From contig JAVKHP010000001.1 in the NCBI GenBank assembly GCA_031459855.1, positions 1,470,059 to 1,534,058 of the forward strand: a stretch of DNA of 64,000 nucleotides, in the 5' to 3' direction. The notes beneath the pieces are model-generated. The model was not told the origin of the DNA. It ran no database searches and was given only the letters and a program-made list of their open reading frames with translations. Below, piece by piece: positions 28,541-37,261 of the stretch. The position numbers and the translations under genes are program-made. Source of the stretch: Armatimonadota bacterium (GTDB taxonomy: Bacteria; Sysuimicrobiota; Sysuimicrobiia; Sysuimicrobiales; Humicultoraceae). Position 1 is the stretch's first letter, and every line of letters begins with the position of its first letter.

Positions 28541-30085
28541 GGCGTCGCGGATGCCGAGGTCGGGGTAGCCCTGCACCCGCTTGTTCATCGCCAGGATCTC
28601 GGTCTGGTAGTAGATCCACACCACCGGCACGTCCTGGTAGATGAGCTCCTGCAGCTTGTGGTAGAGCTCGACGCGTCTGCGGCGGTCGATCGTCTGCCGG
28701 GCCGCGGCCATCAGCCGGTCCACCTCGGGGTTGGAGTAGCCGTAGTGGTTGTTGACGCCGCCCGTGGTGTACTCGGGGGTCTTGTCGGGGTCGGGCGGGG
28801 TGATGCGCCAGCCGGTGCGGGCGTCGTAGTCGCCCGGCAGGGCGTTGCCGCGCCGGATGTAGACCGACCACTCCTCCGCGGTGAGCTTCACGTCGGCGCC
28901 CAGTTGCCTCCACGCCTGCTGCGTGACCAGGGCCATCTGCTCCCGCACCGGGTTCCCGCGGTCGACCATCAGCTCGAACGCCAGCCGCCGCCCGTCCTTG
29001 GCCAGCACGCCGTCGGGCCCCGGACGGAACCCCGCCTCGGCCAGCAGCTGCCGGGCTTTGGTGACGTCGAAGGGGTAGGGCTTGAGGGCTGTGTTGACGA
29101 ACGGGCCGAAGGCGTTGGCGTAGGCCCCGGCGGCGAGCGGCGCCGTGCCCTTGAGGATCTGCCGCACCATCAGCTCGCGGTTGAGCCCGTACATCAGGGC
29201 CTGCCGCACCAGGCGCTCGCTGAACGGCCAGCGGGTGTTGTTGAGGGCGATGTAGAAGGCGCTGGGCAGTTCGGTGATCTTGAACTGCAGGTGCGGCACC
29301 CGCTCCAGCGCCTCCTTGTGCACCGCCTCCACCACCGCCAGGTCCAGCTCGCCTGTGCGCAGCTGCGCCACGACCGTGTTGATGTCGGGGATCACCTTGA
29401 ACACGATGCTCTTCAGCTTGGGCGCGCCCCCGTAGTAGTCCGGGTTGGCCTCCACGGTGATGTGCGAACCCTTCACCGCCTCCTTGTAGCGGAACGGGCC
29501 GGTGCCCACCGGGCGCTGCGCGAAGTCGCTCAGGTCGTTGAGGTCCTTGCCCTCCAGCAGGTGCTTGGGCGCGATGGGGATGTTCCAGGCCAGCACGATG
29601 GGCAGCGAGGGGTAGGGCGCGTCGAACTCCATGCGCACCGTGTAGTCGTCGAGGGCGTCCACCTGGCGCAGCCCGCGCAGCGTGCTGCGGAATAGGGCGC
29701 GCACCCGGGGGTTGACGATGTTCTCGTAGGTGAACTTCACGTCGGCGGCGGTGAACGGCCGTCCGTCGTGCCACCGCACCCCGCGCTTCAACTTGAACAC
29801 CCAGACGCGGCCGTCTTCTGCCGCCACCCACGACGTGGCCAGGTCGCCCACCGGCTGCAGGTCACCGGGCCGGTAGCGCGTCAGCGTGCTGAAGACCACC
29901 TTGGCGACCATCGTCGTGGGCAGCTGCTGGGGCAGGGTGAACGGGTTCAGGGTCACGTCGCCGATGATGGCGATGCGCAGCACCCCCGCGGGCGCCTGGG
30001 CCAGCGCCGGCGGGCCGCCGGCGAGCCCGCCGGCCAGGGCCGCGGCCACCACGGCGACGACCGTCGCAGTCAGCACTCGTCGCAT
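28508..30085 (-). CDS. ABC transporter substrate-binding protein, family 5 (peptide/opine/nickel type)
   Basis: A 525-residue periplasmic binding protein with a perfect AAAGGAGG site before ATG 30085 and a signal peptide ending near residue 30 (ALAQA). VWVFKLKRGVRWHDGRPFTAADVKFTYE and GTGPFRYKE are family-5 signatures. The last residues, WMHLVSVP, are duplicated just downstream. It serves the DppB/DppC permeases encoded upstream in the operon. The ligand is probably a peptide or peptide-like compound, judged from the M28 peptidase and amidohydrolase neighbours. Confidence 0.95.
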   Translation of the reverse strand: MRRVLTATVVAVVAAALAGGLAGGPPALAQAPAGVLRIAIIGDVTLNPFTLPQQLPTTMVAKVVFSTLTRYRPGDLQPVGDLATSWVAAEDGRVWVFKLKRGVRWHDGRPFTAADVKFTYENIVNPRVRALFRSTLRGLRQVDALDDYTVRMEFDAPYPSLPIVLAWNIPIAPKHLLEGKDLNDLSDFAQRPVGTGPFRYKEAVKGSHITVEANPDYYGGAPKLKSIVFKVIPDINTVVAQLRTGELDLAVVEAVHKEALERVPHLQFKITELPSAFYIALNNTRWPFSERLVRQALMYGLNRELMVRQILKGTAPLAAGAYANAFGPFVNTALKPYPFDVTKARQLLAEAGFRPGPDGVLAKDGRRLAFELMVDRGNPVREQMALVTQQAWRQLGADVKLTAEEWSVYIRRGNALPGDYDARTGWRITPPDPDKTPEYTTGGVNNHYGYSNPEVDRLMAAARQTIDRRRRVELYHKLQELIYQDVPVVWIYYQTEILAMNKRVQGYPDLGIRDALQWMHLVSVP

Positions 30086-30180
30086 GCGCACTCTCCTCCT
30101 TTCGGGATCACATCGTCGACCTGGCGTTCCCTGTGCCTCCGGTGCGCGACCCACCCGGTGACCGCGCCGGCTGCTCCGGC

Positions 30181-31074
30181 TCATGTCCCCGCATGGCGCG
30201 GGTCCAGTGTGTCGCGCAGCGCGTCCCCCACGGCATTGTACGACAGCACCGTGAGCATGATCATGGCGCCGGGGTAGACGGCCAGGATCGGCTTCGTCCA
30301 CACGTAGTGCTGGGCTCCGGTCAGCATGTTTCCCCACGTCGGCATGGGCGGCTGGACGCCCAGCCCCAGGTAACTCAGGGCCGACTCCGTGAGGATCGCG
30401 TAGGCGACGCCCAGGGTCGCCGCCACGATCATCGAGGGCAGGGCCTGCGGCAGCAGGTGGCGGAAGAGGAGGCGCGCATCGCTGGCACCGATGGCCCGCG
30501 CCGCCGCCACGAACTCCTGGGGGAGCGTGCGCAGCACCTCCGCGCGGACCACCCGGGCCACCACCATCCACCCCATGCCCCCGATGGTCAGCACCACGTT
30601 GACGATGTTGGACCCGAACACGGCCAGCACCAGCAGCGCCAGGAAGAAGGTCGGGATGGTCAGCATGCCGTCGGCGACGCGCATCACGATCGCGTCGACC
30701 ACCCCGCCGTAGAAGCCGCTGACTGCGCCCAGCAACGCCCCGATGGTCATGGCCACGGCCATGGCCGCCAGCCCCACCGCCAGCGACGTCCGGGCGCCGA
30801 AGATCAGGCGCGAGAGGACGTCGCGGCCGGTCTCGTCGGTGCCCAGCGGGTGGTCCCGCGAGCGCGGCCCGAACTGGTTGAGGAGGTCGATGGCCTCCGG
30901 CGGGTGAGGGGCCAGCCGGGGGGCGAGGACCGCCACGAGGTGGACGACCAGGAGGTAGGCCAGCGCCACCAGCGCCAGCCGGTTGCGCCGGAAGCGTCGC
31001 CACAGGTGGCCCGCGCGGCGGTCGGCGGGTACCGTCGGCGCCAGGGGGATCGCGACCAGCGTGCGCTGTGCCAC
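30181..31074 (-). CDS. dppC: peptide-type ABC transporter permease DppC
   Basis: A 297-residue permease starting at GTG 31074 with six membrane helices. The N-terminal LWRRFRRNRLALVALAYLL helix, HPLGTDETGRDVLSRLIFGA (OppC/DppC N-terminal signature) and the EAA loop EFVAAARAIGASDARLLFRH identify it. It pairs with DppB 10 bases upstream. No DppD/DppF ATPase genes are in this operon. Confidence 0.93.
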   Translation of the reverse strand: MAQRTLVAIPLAPTVPADRRAGHLWRRFRRNRLALVALAYLLVVHLVAVLAPRLAPHPPEAIDLLNQFGPRSRDHPLGTDETGRDVLSRLIFGARTSLAVGLAAMAVAMTIGALLGAVSGFYGGVVDAIVMRVADGMLTIPTFFLALLVLAVFGSNIVNVVLTIGGMGWMVVARVVRAEVLRTLPQEFVAAARAIGASDARLLFRHLLPQALPSMIVAATLGVAYAILTESALSYLGLGVQPPMPTWGNMLTGAQHYVWTKPILAVYPGAMIMLTVLSYNAVGDALRDTLDPRHAGT

Positions 31075-31084
31075 CGTCGCCTCC

Positions 31085-32032
31085 CTACCGGAGCGTGATC
31101 CGCGGGTCGAGGGCCACGTAGGCCAGGTCGGTCAGCAGGTTGCTGAGCACCACCATCCCCGAGACGAGCAGCGTCACGCCCATGATCACCGGGTAGTCGC
31201 GCGTGATCGCCGAGTCCACGGCCAGCCGGCCCAGTCCCGGCCAGGCGAAGATCGCCTCGGTGATGACCGCGCCGCCCAGCAGGCGGGGGACCAGCACGCC
31301 CAGCACCGTGACGACGGGGATGAGCGCGTTGCGCAGCGCGTGGCGGACCAGCACCGCCACCTCCCCGAGCCCCTTGCTGCGCGCCGTCCGGACGTAGTCC
31401 TGGGCGAGCACCTCGACCATGCTCGACCGCATGTAGCGCGCCAGCTGCGCCAGCGGGAACGTCGACAGCACCACCGCGGGCATGAGCAGGTGGCGCAACA
31501 GGTCGCCCCACGAGAACGCCGCGCCCACCGTGGTCATGCCCGCCGAGGGGAGCCACCCCAGGTGCACCGAGAAGACGATGATCAGCATGATCCCCAGCCA
31601 GAAGATGGGGATCGAGACGCCGAAGAACGCCGTGACCGTGGCGGCGTAGTCGAGCAGCGAGTACCGGTAGACCGCCGAGACGACCCCCAGCGGCACGGCC
31701 ACCAGCACGGCCAGGACCAGCGCCGTGCCCGACAGCAACAGCGTGTTGGGGATCCGCCCGGCCAGGAGCTGGGCCGTGGGGATCCCGTGCTGGTAGGACC
31801 GCCCCAGGTTGCCCTGCAGCACGTTGCGCAGCCAGCGGGCGTACTGGACCGGAATGGGGTCGTCCAGGCCCAGGGCCTGCCGGTACTCACGGGCCAGCGT
31901 GGGGTCCACGTCGGGGTTGTTGAGCAGGGCGGGGCCGCCCGGCGCTGCGTGGACGATGGCGAAGACCACCATGCTGACCACCAGCAGCAGGAGCACGCCC
32001 TGGAGGAGTCGGCTCGCGATGTACCGGCTCAC
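31085..32032 (-). CDS. dppB: peptide-type ABC transporter permease DppB
   Basis: A 315-residue six-helix permease starting at GTG 32032. RYIASRLLQGVLLLLVVSMVVF, the GDLGRS-like NLGRSYQHG segment, and the EAA loop DYVRTARSKGLGEVAVLVRHALRN are typical of OppB/DppB. It begins 10 bases after the M28 peptidase stop, placing peptide cleavage and transport in one transcript. Confidence 0.93.
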   Translation of the reverse strand: MSRYIASRLLQGVLLLLVVSMVVFAIVHAAPGGPALLNNPDVDPTLAREYRQALGLDDPIPVQYARWLRNVLQGNLGRSYQHGIPTAQLLAGRIPNTLLLSGTALVLAVLVAVPLGVVSAVYRYSLLDYAATVTAFFGVSIPIFWLGIMLIIVFSVHLGWLPSAGMTTVGAAFSWGDLLRHLLMPAVVLSTFPLAQLARYMRSSMVEVLAQDYVRTARSKGLGEVAVLVRHALRNALIPVVTVLGVLVPRLLGGAVITEAIFAWPGLGRLAVDSAITRDYPVIMGVTLLVSGMVVLSNLLTDLAYVALDPRITLR

Positions 32033-32042
32033 GGCGCACCGC

Positions 32043-33839
32043 TCACCCCACCGCCGCCAGCAGCTCCTCCACGTGCTCGATGGCCGCCTGCAGCGCGTCG
32101 GCGACGCGGTTGCGCTCGCGTACCAGCCGGGTCCGCAGGAAGCCGTACGCGTCGCTGGTGGGGTCGAGCCGGGCCAGGGCCCGCACGCGCTGCAGGCCGG
32201 GCAGCAGCGGCACCTGCAGTGCCGGGTCGTGGTGGTAGGGGCCCTCGACCGTGTACAGCACCGGGTTGAGGATGCGCGACAGGCGCATCAGGCCGCGGTT
32301 GAGGCGCGCGATGCGCGCCGCGGTCTTCCCCCGCGGCCGCGCGGGGGCGCTGGCCGCGGCCGCTGCCCGCACGCCCTCCAGCCGCGCCGCCAGGCCCTGC
32401 AGGTGCGTGGCCCGGGCCACCAGGTCGTCCAGCGCCAGCGTCCCGCCCGCAGCCTCGTGCAGCTCGCGAAGCAGCCTGACGAAGTCGCCCGCAGCGGGTA
32501 CGAAGTTGAAGGGCAACACCGGCGGGACCACCAGGCGTGCCGCGATGGTGAGGTAGAGCCCGGTGTCCTGCGCCAGGATCTCGGGGTCGGCCTTGTCGAG
32601 CGTGTCGGCGGGCGTGTGCCACCACCAGCCCCCGCCGCTGCCGCCCACGGTGGCGCGGTCGGGATGGTCCAGCGGCAGCATGCGGAACGCACCCAGCGAC
32701 GGCAGCCCGATGCCCCAGAACGACTGGTCGCCCGCCTTGAACGGCCGCCGGATGTTGGGCGACTGGCCCGTGACCTCGGGCACCACCTGCCGCATCAGGT
32801 CCTCGACCTCGCCCATGTTGTACCGGCAGTCGAAGATGGCGGTCTCGCGCACGCCCGGCGAGTCGATGTTGAGGTAGCCCAGGGCCCGCTGGCGCAGCTC
32901 GTCGAAGGCCGCATCCGCGTACCACGTTGACCCCGCGTAGCGGCCGTGGGAGTGCCCCGGCCACCACGCGAAGCGCAGCCCGCGGCGCAGCCATCGGCGG
33001 TGCCGGTGGGCCACGCGCGCCATCTCCATCAGGCAGGCGTCGCCGGTGGCGTTGTCGGTGATGCCCTCGTACCACGAGTCGATGTGGGCGCCCACCAGCA
33101 GGAACTCGGGCTCCGCGCCGGGCACGTCGGCCACCAGCAGCGGCAGCGTGCGCCACGTGGTCTCGGTGCGGGCCCGGATGCGCACGCGCACCGGCCCGCG
33201 GGCCAGCAGCGCCCGCAGCCGCTCGCCATCGGCCTTCGCCAGCGACAGCGCGGGAATCGTGGGCAACCGACCGATCGACTCGGGCGTGGGCGTGCCCCAG
33301 ATGCTGGTGACGATCATCTCGTGGATCGCATCCTCGCCCGAGGGCCACATGTGGAGGTATGCGATGGCGCCGTGCTCCATCGCCCGCTTGACGCCATCGG
33401 GGCCGCCGGCAGTCCCCAGCACCACCTTGCCGCGGGCGTCGATCCCCTCGTACTCCGACTCCTCGCCGGTGCGGGCGAAGATCATCGCCGTGCGGTCTTC
33501 CTCCAGCGAGCCCACGAAGACCAGCTCGCCCTCCAGCCCGTCGGGCGGCGTGCTGGCCCCGAACGACCGCGGGCGGCAGGGCAGGGTCATCGGCTCCGGC
33601 GCCACCACCTCCAGGCTCGCCTCCCGCGGGAAGCTCACGAACCCGCGGAACTCGTGCAGGCGCGTGGCGATGCCGTGGCCTTGGAGCGTGGTGGCGATGT
33701 AGTCGACCGCGGCGCGCTCGTCGGGGCCCCCGGTCTCCCGGTGCCACCGCGCGAAGCGGCGCAGGTGCCCGGCGAGCCGCCGGGCCGAGACGGCCGCGCG
33801 CAGCCGGGTCTCCAGGTCGACGCGCTGTGCTACTGCCAT
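32043..33839 (-). CDS. M28-family aminopeptidase with PA-like domain
   Basis: A 598-residue zinc peptidase. Two ATGs compete: 33845 lies only 1 base after GGAGG, whereas 33839 lies 7 bases after it, so the second is chosen. A PA-type insert (about 100-230) precedes the catalytic domain, in which AHIDSWYEGITDNATG supplies His/Asp zinc ligands and GYLNIDSPG and WWWHTPADTLDK the later ones. A helical C-terminal region (about 500-590) follows. There is no signal peptide, so a cytoplasmic role on imported peptides fits. It follows aroM in the operon. Confidence 0.88.
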   Translation of the reverse strand: MAVAQRVDLETRLRAAVSARRLAGHLRRFARWHRETGGPDERAAVDYIATTLQGHGIATRLHEFRGFVSFPREASLEVVAPEPMTLPCRPRSFGASTPPDGLEGELVFVGSLEEDRTAMIFARTGEESEYEGIDARGKVVLGTAGGPDGVKRAMEHGAIAYLHMWPSGEDAIHEMIVTSIWGTPTPESIGRLPTIPALSLAKADGERLRALLARGPVRVRIRARTETTWRTLPLLVADVPGAEPEFLLVGAHIDSWYEGITDNATGDACLMEMARVAHRHRRWLRRGLRFAWWPGHSHGRYAGSTWYADAAFDELRQRALGYLNIDSPGVRETAIFDCRYNMGEVEDLMRQVVPEVTGQSPNIRRPFKAGDQSFWGIGLPSLGAFRMLPLDHPDRATVGGSGGGWWWHTPADTLDKADPEILAQDTGLYLTIAARLVVPPVLPFNFVPAAGDFVRLLRELHEAAGGTLALDDLVARATHLQGLAARLEGVRAAAAASAPARPRGKTAARIARLNRGLMRLSRILNPVLYTVEGPYHHDPALQVPLLPGLQRVRALARLDPTSDAYGFLRTRLVRERNRVADALQAAIEHVEELLAAVG

Positions 33840-33877
33840 CTGCATGCCTCCATCTGTCGGATCTGGTGTGCCGGATC

Positions 33878-34576
33878 TCAGGCCACCGCGACGCGTTCGA
33901 CCGCCAGGAACTCGTCGATGATCCGGGCCAGGATCGTGCGGGCCAGGATCACCGGCTTCCCGGTGACCTCGCGCACGATCGTCCGCATCGCCTCGTCCAT
34001 GCCCACACACGTCATCCAGACCAGGTCCACGCCCGCGTCCCGCAGGGTCTGCGCCGCCACCCGCACGTCGTGCAGGCGCTGTGGCCCCGTGTACGGCGAC
34101 GCCGCCGTGACCACCGCATCGATCCCGCGCTCGGCGAACTGCCGGCGCGCCTGCTCGACCTGGCCGGGCGACGGCTTGATGACCCCCAGCCGCCAGCCCG
34201 CCGCCAGCGCTGAGATCACCGCTGGGTAGACCCTGCCCGGGTTGACGACCAGCACGGGCGAGCGGATCGCCGACCAGTCGGCCCCGCACAGGATCACGAT
34301 CAGCCCGACGCCCCGCGCGACGGCCTGGTCGACCAGCGCCTGCATCCTGGGAAGGATCTTGCGATGCGAGAGGAGCGTCGACGACCCGTCGCGCAGCCGG
34401 GCGACGATGCCGACCTCCCCCGGCTCGGGAGCCAGTGCCGCCATGGCCTCACGGGAGAGGCCGTCGAGGACCCCGGCTTCCCAGATCGCGACCTTGCGTG
34501 AGAAGACCGCGGCCATGTGCGGCACCAGGTCGTCGCGGGGTGCCTGGCCTACGGTCAGCATGGCGATGGCGTCCAT
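33878..34576 (-). CDS. AroM family protein
   Basis: A 232-residue protein with GGAGGGAG before ATG 34576. MLTVGQAPRDDLVPHMA, EAGVLDGLS and LLSHRKILPRMQALVDQ match the AroM family, named from an E. coli gene next to aroL whose function is unknown. The fold resembles Asp/Glu racemase-like proteins (LVWMTCVGMDEAM). Homologues in other genomes often accompany M28/M20 peptidases and amino-acid transporters, as here. It is the first gene of the aroM-M28-dppBC-dppA-amidohydrolase-LLM transcript. Confidence 0.9.
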   Translation of the reverse strand: MDAIAMLTVGQAPRDDLVPHMAAVFSRKVAIWEAGVLDGLSREAMAALAPEPGEVGIVARLRDGSSTLLSHRKILPRMQALVDQAVARGVGLIVILCGADWSAIRSPVLVVNPGRVYPAVISALAAGWRLGVIKPSPGQVEQARRQFAERGIDAVVTAASPYTGPQRLHDVRVAAQTLRDAGVDLVWMTCVGMDEAMRTIVREVTGKPVILARTILARIIDEFLAVERVAVA

Positions 34577-35044
34577 TGCTCTCCCTCCGGGTGCGTGCCG
34601 TCGCCCGCCCGGGTAGCGCTCGGCCCGGGCACGGGTATCTGGCGCGGAACCACCGTACTCCAGGCGGGCACGCGCACGCGGCGGTCTACTGCTGTGCAAG
34701 TACGACGCTACTTCCCGACGCGGGAAGCCAACTCCTCCGACGTCTGGCGTCTCGAGCGGCAGTAGCGGTCACCGGCTGCTGCACTCTCCGATCAGCTGTC
34801 GCCTTGGCACGCGTGACCCGGCAGAGGTGCAGCGCCCCGGCCGCTGCGGTCGTCGAAGGCCGGCTGTCGCGCCTCCACGCCCACGGCCGCGGAACCGTTT
34901 TCGCTCCGGGCCCGTATCACGTGTCGGAGCGACTGCGCACGTGGGACCCAGGGCGCGCGCTCGTCCGCCCGATCGCCCGGGGCAGTGGCGCGTGCCGGCG
35001 CGACCACGCACGTGGGCCATCGGGCGCCACAGGAGGGAGCAGTC
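34577..35044. other. divergent intergenic region, no gene seen
   Basis: This 468-base gap separates the aroM operon (-) from the duplicated-domain gene (+). A 7-bp perfect hairpin (CTTCCCG-ACG-CGGGAAG) lies at 34711-34727 in its less GC-rich part. I see no convincing -35/-10 pair and no coding region. Confidence 0.5.
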
Positions 35045-35971
35045 ATGCGGCAGGCGGTGTCGTGGATCGCAGTGCTCGTCGTCGTCCTTGCCCTTGCAGG
35101 GAGCGCGCCCGTGCGCGCCCAGAACGATCCGCCCGGGGCCGACCCGCCCCGGCCGCCCGACGGGGATACGGTCTCCGACGCCGACGCCCATGGCGCACCG
35201 GACCTCCTGGTCCCGCGGGCTGGGTACTCGATCTGGATCGAGGGCGACGTGGTGCGCGTGCGGTGGTCCAGCAGGGGGGCGTCCCGCCTGTTCAGCGGCG
35301 ATGCCACTGCCGACCGGGCGCTCCTCGACGTCCGGGCCGTGGGCCTGGAACCCGGTGACGTCGTGCGCCGCGTCGGCAACACCGTGACCTGGCTCGCCCG
35401 CGCCCGCGGGGGTGTCGACGGCGTCGACCTCCTGGCTGCGCGCGCGACCCGCTGGGTGCGCTTCACGCTGCTGATCGACGGCCGGCTGGCGACCCGTGAC
35501 GAGATCGTCCTGGGACGCGGCCTGCGCCGTCCGCCGGGCAATCCATTCGTCCTGAGCCTGGCGCCGGACTTCGGCCGCGACCGCTGGCCCCCGATCGTCC
35601 GTGGACGTCCGGGCACCGTCCTAGGGGTCGGGTACCTCATCTGGCTCGACGACGACCTCTGGCAGGTCCGTTGGGTGGGTGCGGGGCGCGAGGCCGCCGG
35701 TCTGGTGACCACCGACGGCCGGTTCCACGAGGTGCGGCGCGAGCGCCTGGAGGGCGACGACCGGATGGCGCGGGGAGGGTCGCTGGTGGCCTGGGCCGCG
35801 CGGGGCTACGACCTCGACGGCGTGGCCTTCCGCACCGACGGCAGCCGGCTCACCTTCACGCTGCTGCTGGACGGCGCCCTGGCGGCACCGCACCAGATCT
35901 GGCTGGGGGCGCGCGGCGCGCACCCGCCGCGCAATCCGTTCACGGTGGGGCGCACCGCGGTGATCTACTGA
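35045..35971 (+). CDS. secreted protein with two tandem copies of an unknown domain
   Basis: A 308-residue protein with GGAGGGAGCAGTC before ATG 35045 and a signal peptide (1-25, ending PVRAQ). After an Asp/Pro spacer, two homologous repeats follow: about 58-170 and 192-303. Each has a GYxIWxxxDxxxVRW start, a GxxVxWxARxxxxDGV middle, and an RFTLLxDGxLAxxxxIxLGxGxxxPPxNPF end. I do not recognise the domain. The beta-rich pattern suggests a binding or surface module. It is monocistronic and convergent with pilT. Confidence 0.75.
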   Translation: MRQAVSWIAVLVVVLALAGSAPVRAQNDPPGADPPRPPDGDTVSDADAHGAPDLLVPRAGYSIWIEGDVVRVRWSSRGASRLFSGDATADRALLDVRAVGLEPGDVVRRVGNTVTWLARARGGVDGVDLLAARATRWVRFTLLIDGRLATRDEIVLGRGLRRPPGNPFVLSLAPDFGRDRWPPIVRGRPGTVLGVGYLIWLDDDLWQVRWVGAGREAAGLVTTDGRFHEVRRERLEGDDRMARGGSLVAWAARGYDLDGVAFRTDGSRLTFTLLLDGALAAPHQIWLGARGAHPPRNPFTVGRTAVIY

Positions 35972-35982
35972 CCGCCGGCTCA

Positions 35983-36136
35983 CTGTCCCGAACCGGCGGC
36001 TGCCGGGGAACCGCCTGTCGACTCTCCGGGAAACCGGCCGTCCGGGGAACCGACGGCCGCTCGGGAGCCACCGACTGCCCGGGAGCCGCCAGCCGCCCGA
36101 GAACGACAGACTGCCCGGGAGCCACCGGTCGACCGC
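35983..36136. repeat. degenerate ~18-bp tandem repeats between convergent genes
   Basis: Seven units beginning CCGGGGAACCG, CCGGGAAACCGG, CCGGGGAACCG, TCGGGAGCCACCG, CCGGGAGCCGCC, CCGAGAACGAC and CCGGGAGCCACCG succeed one another between the duplicated-domain gene and the 3' end of pilT. They fill the intergenic space completely. Confidence 0.55.
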
Positions 36137-37261
36137 CTACGACTCGCCGGCCACCGACCCTGCCCGGCGGCTCAGGAACCCCATGGGCTCGGCAGGCGGC
36201 GCGCTGGCGGCAGGTCGCTGCGGGCCGAACGCCTCGCGCTCGGTCGCGCGCTTGACCGCTTCCTCGGGGCTGATGCGGCGCTGCTTGACCAGGGTCTTGA
36301 GGTGCTGGTCGAGGCTCTGCATCCCCTCGCGCGCGCCCGTCTGGATCGCCGACGGGAGCTGGTGCACCTTGTTCTCGCGGATCATGTTCCGCACCGCGGG
36401 GGTGGCCACCATGATCTCCAGGGCGGCCACCCGGCCCTGCCCGTCGAGGGTCGGGATCAGCGTCTGCGCGATCACGCCCAGCAGCGACTCCGCCAGCTGC
36501 GTGCGGATCTGCTCCTGCTGGTGCGTGGGGAAGACGTCGACGATGCGGTTGATGGTCTGCGGCGCGCTGTTGGTGTGCAGGGTGGACAGCACCAGGTGGC
36601 CCGTCTCGGCCGCGGTGAGGGCCTGCTGGATCGTCTCGAGGTCGCGCATCTCGCCCACCAGGATCACGTCGGGGTCCTCCCGCAGCGCGCTGCGCAGCGC
36701 GGCCGCGAACGACAGCGTGTGGGGGCCGACCTCGCGCTGGTTGATGTTGCACTTCTTGGGCCTGTGCACGAACTCGATGGGGTCCTCGATGGTGATGATG
36801 TGGTGCTCGCGGTGCTCGTTGATGTGGTCCACCATCGCTGCCAGCGTGGTGGACTTCCCTGAGCCCGTGGGTCCCGTCACCAGGATCAGCCCCCGGTCCC
36901 GCATGGCCAGGTCCTTGAGGATCGGCGGCATCTCCAGCTCGTCCAGCGTCCGGATCCGGTCGGGGATCAGGCGCAGCACCATGCCCTCGCCGTGGCGCTG
37001 CACGAAGGCGTTGACCCGGAAGCGGCCGACGCCGGCGAGCTCCAGCGAGAAGTCCAGGTCGTGGGTGGCCTCGAACCGGGCCTTCTGCTCGTCGGTCATG
37101 AGGTCGTAGAGCATCGCGTGCATCGCCTCGCGCGACAAGGGCGCCGCGTCCAGCCGCACCAACCGGCCGTGCACCCGCAGGCTGGGCGGCGCCCCGGCCG
37201 CCAGGTGCAGGTCGGAGGCGCCCCGTTCCTTGGTGAGGATCAGCAGGTCGGTGATGTCCAT
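36137..37261 (-). CDS. pilT: type IV pilus retraction ATPase PilT
   Basis: A 374-residue twitching-motility ATPase. The Walker A motif GPTGSGKS is at 130-137; ITIEDPIEF (Asp box), DPDVILVGEMRD (Walker B), and the His box GHLVLSTLHTN are all intact, as is the AIRNLIRE-like AVRNMIREN motif needed for retraction. The start overlaps the preceding REC-PilB-like gene by 22 bases, so they are translated from one message. It depolymerises pilin for retraction, or acts in other secretion-like systems. It is the last gene of the five-gene signalling operon. Confidence 0.97.
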   Translation of the reverse strand: MDITDLLILTKERGASDLHLAAGAPPSLRVHGRLVRLDAAPLSREAMHAMLYDLMTDEQKARFEATHDLDFSLELAGVGRFRVNAFVQRHGEGMVLRLIPDRIRTLDELEMPPILKDLAMRDRGLILVTGPTGSGKSTTLAAMVDHINEHREHHIITIEDPIEFVHRPKKCNINQREVGPHTLSFAAALRSALREDPDVILVGEMRDLETIQQALTAAETGHLVLSTLHTNSAPQTINRIVDVFPTHQQEQIRTQLAESLLGVIAQTLIPTLDGQGRVAALEIMVATPAVRNMIRENKVHQLPSAIQTGAREGMQSLDQHLKTLVKQRRISPEEAVKRATEREAFGPQRPAASAPPAEPMGFLSRRAGSVAGES

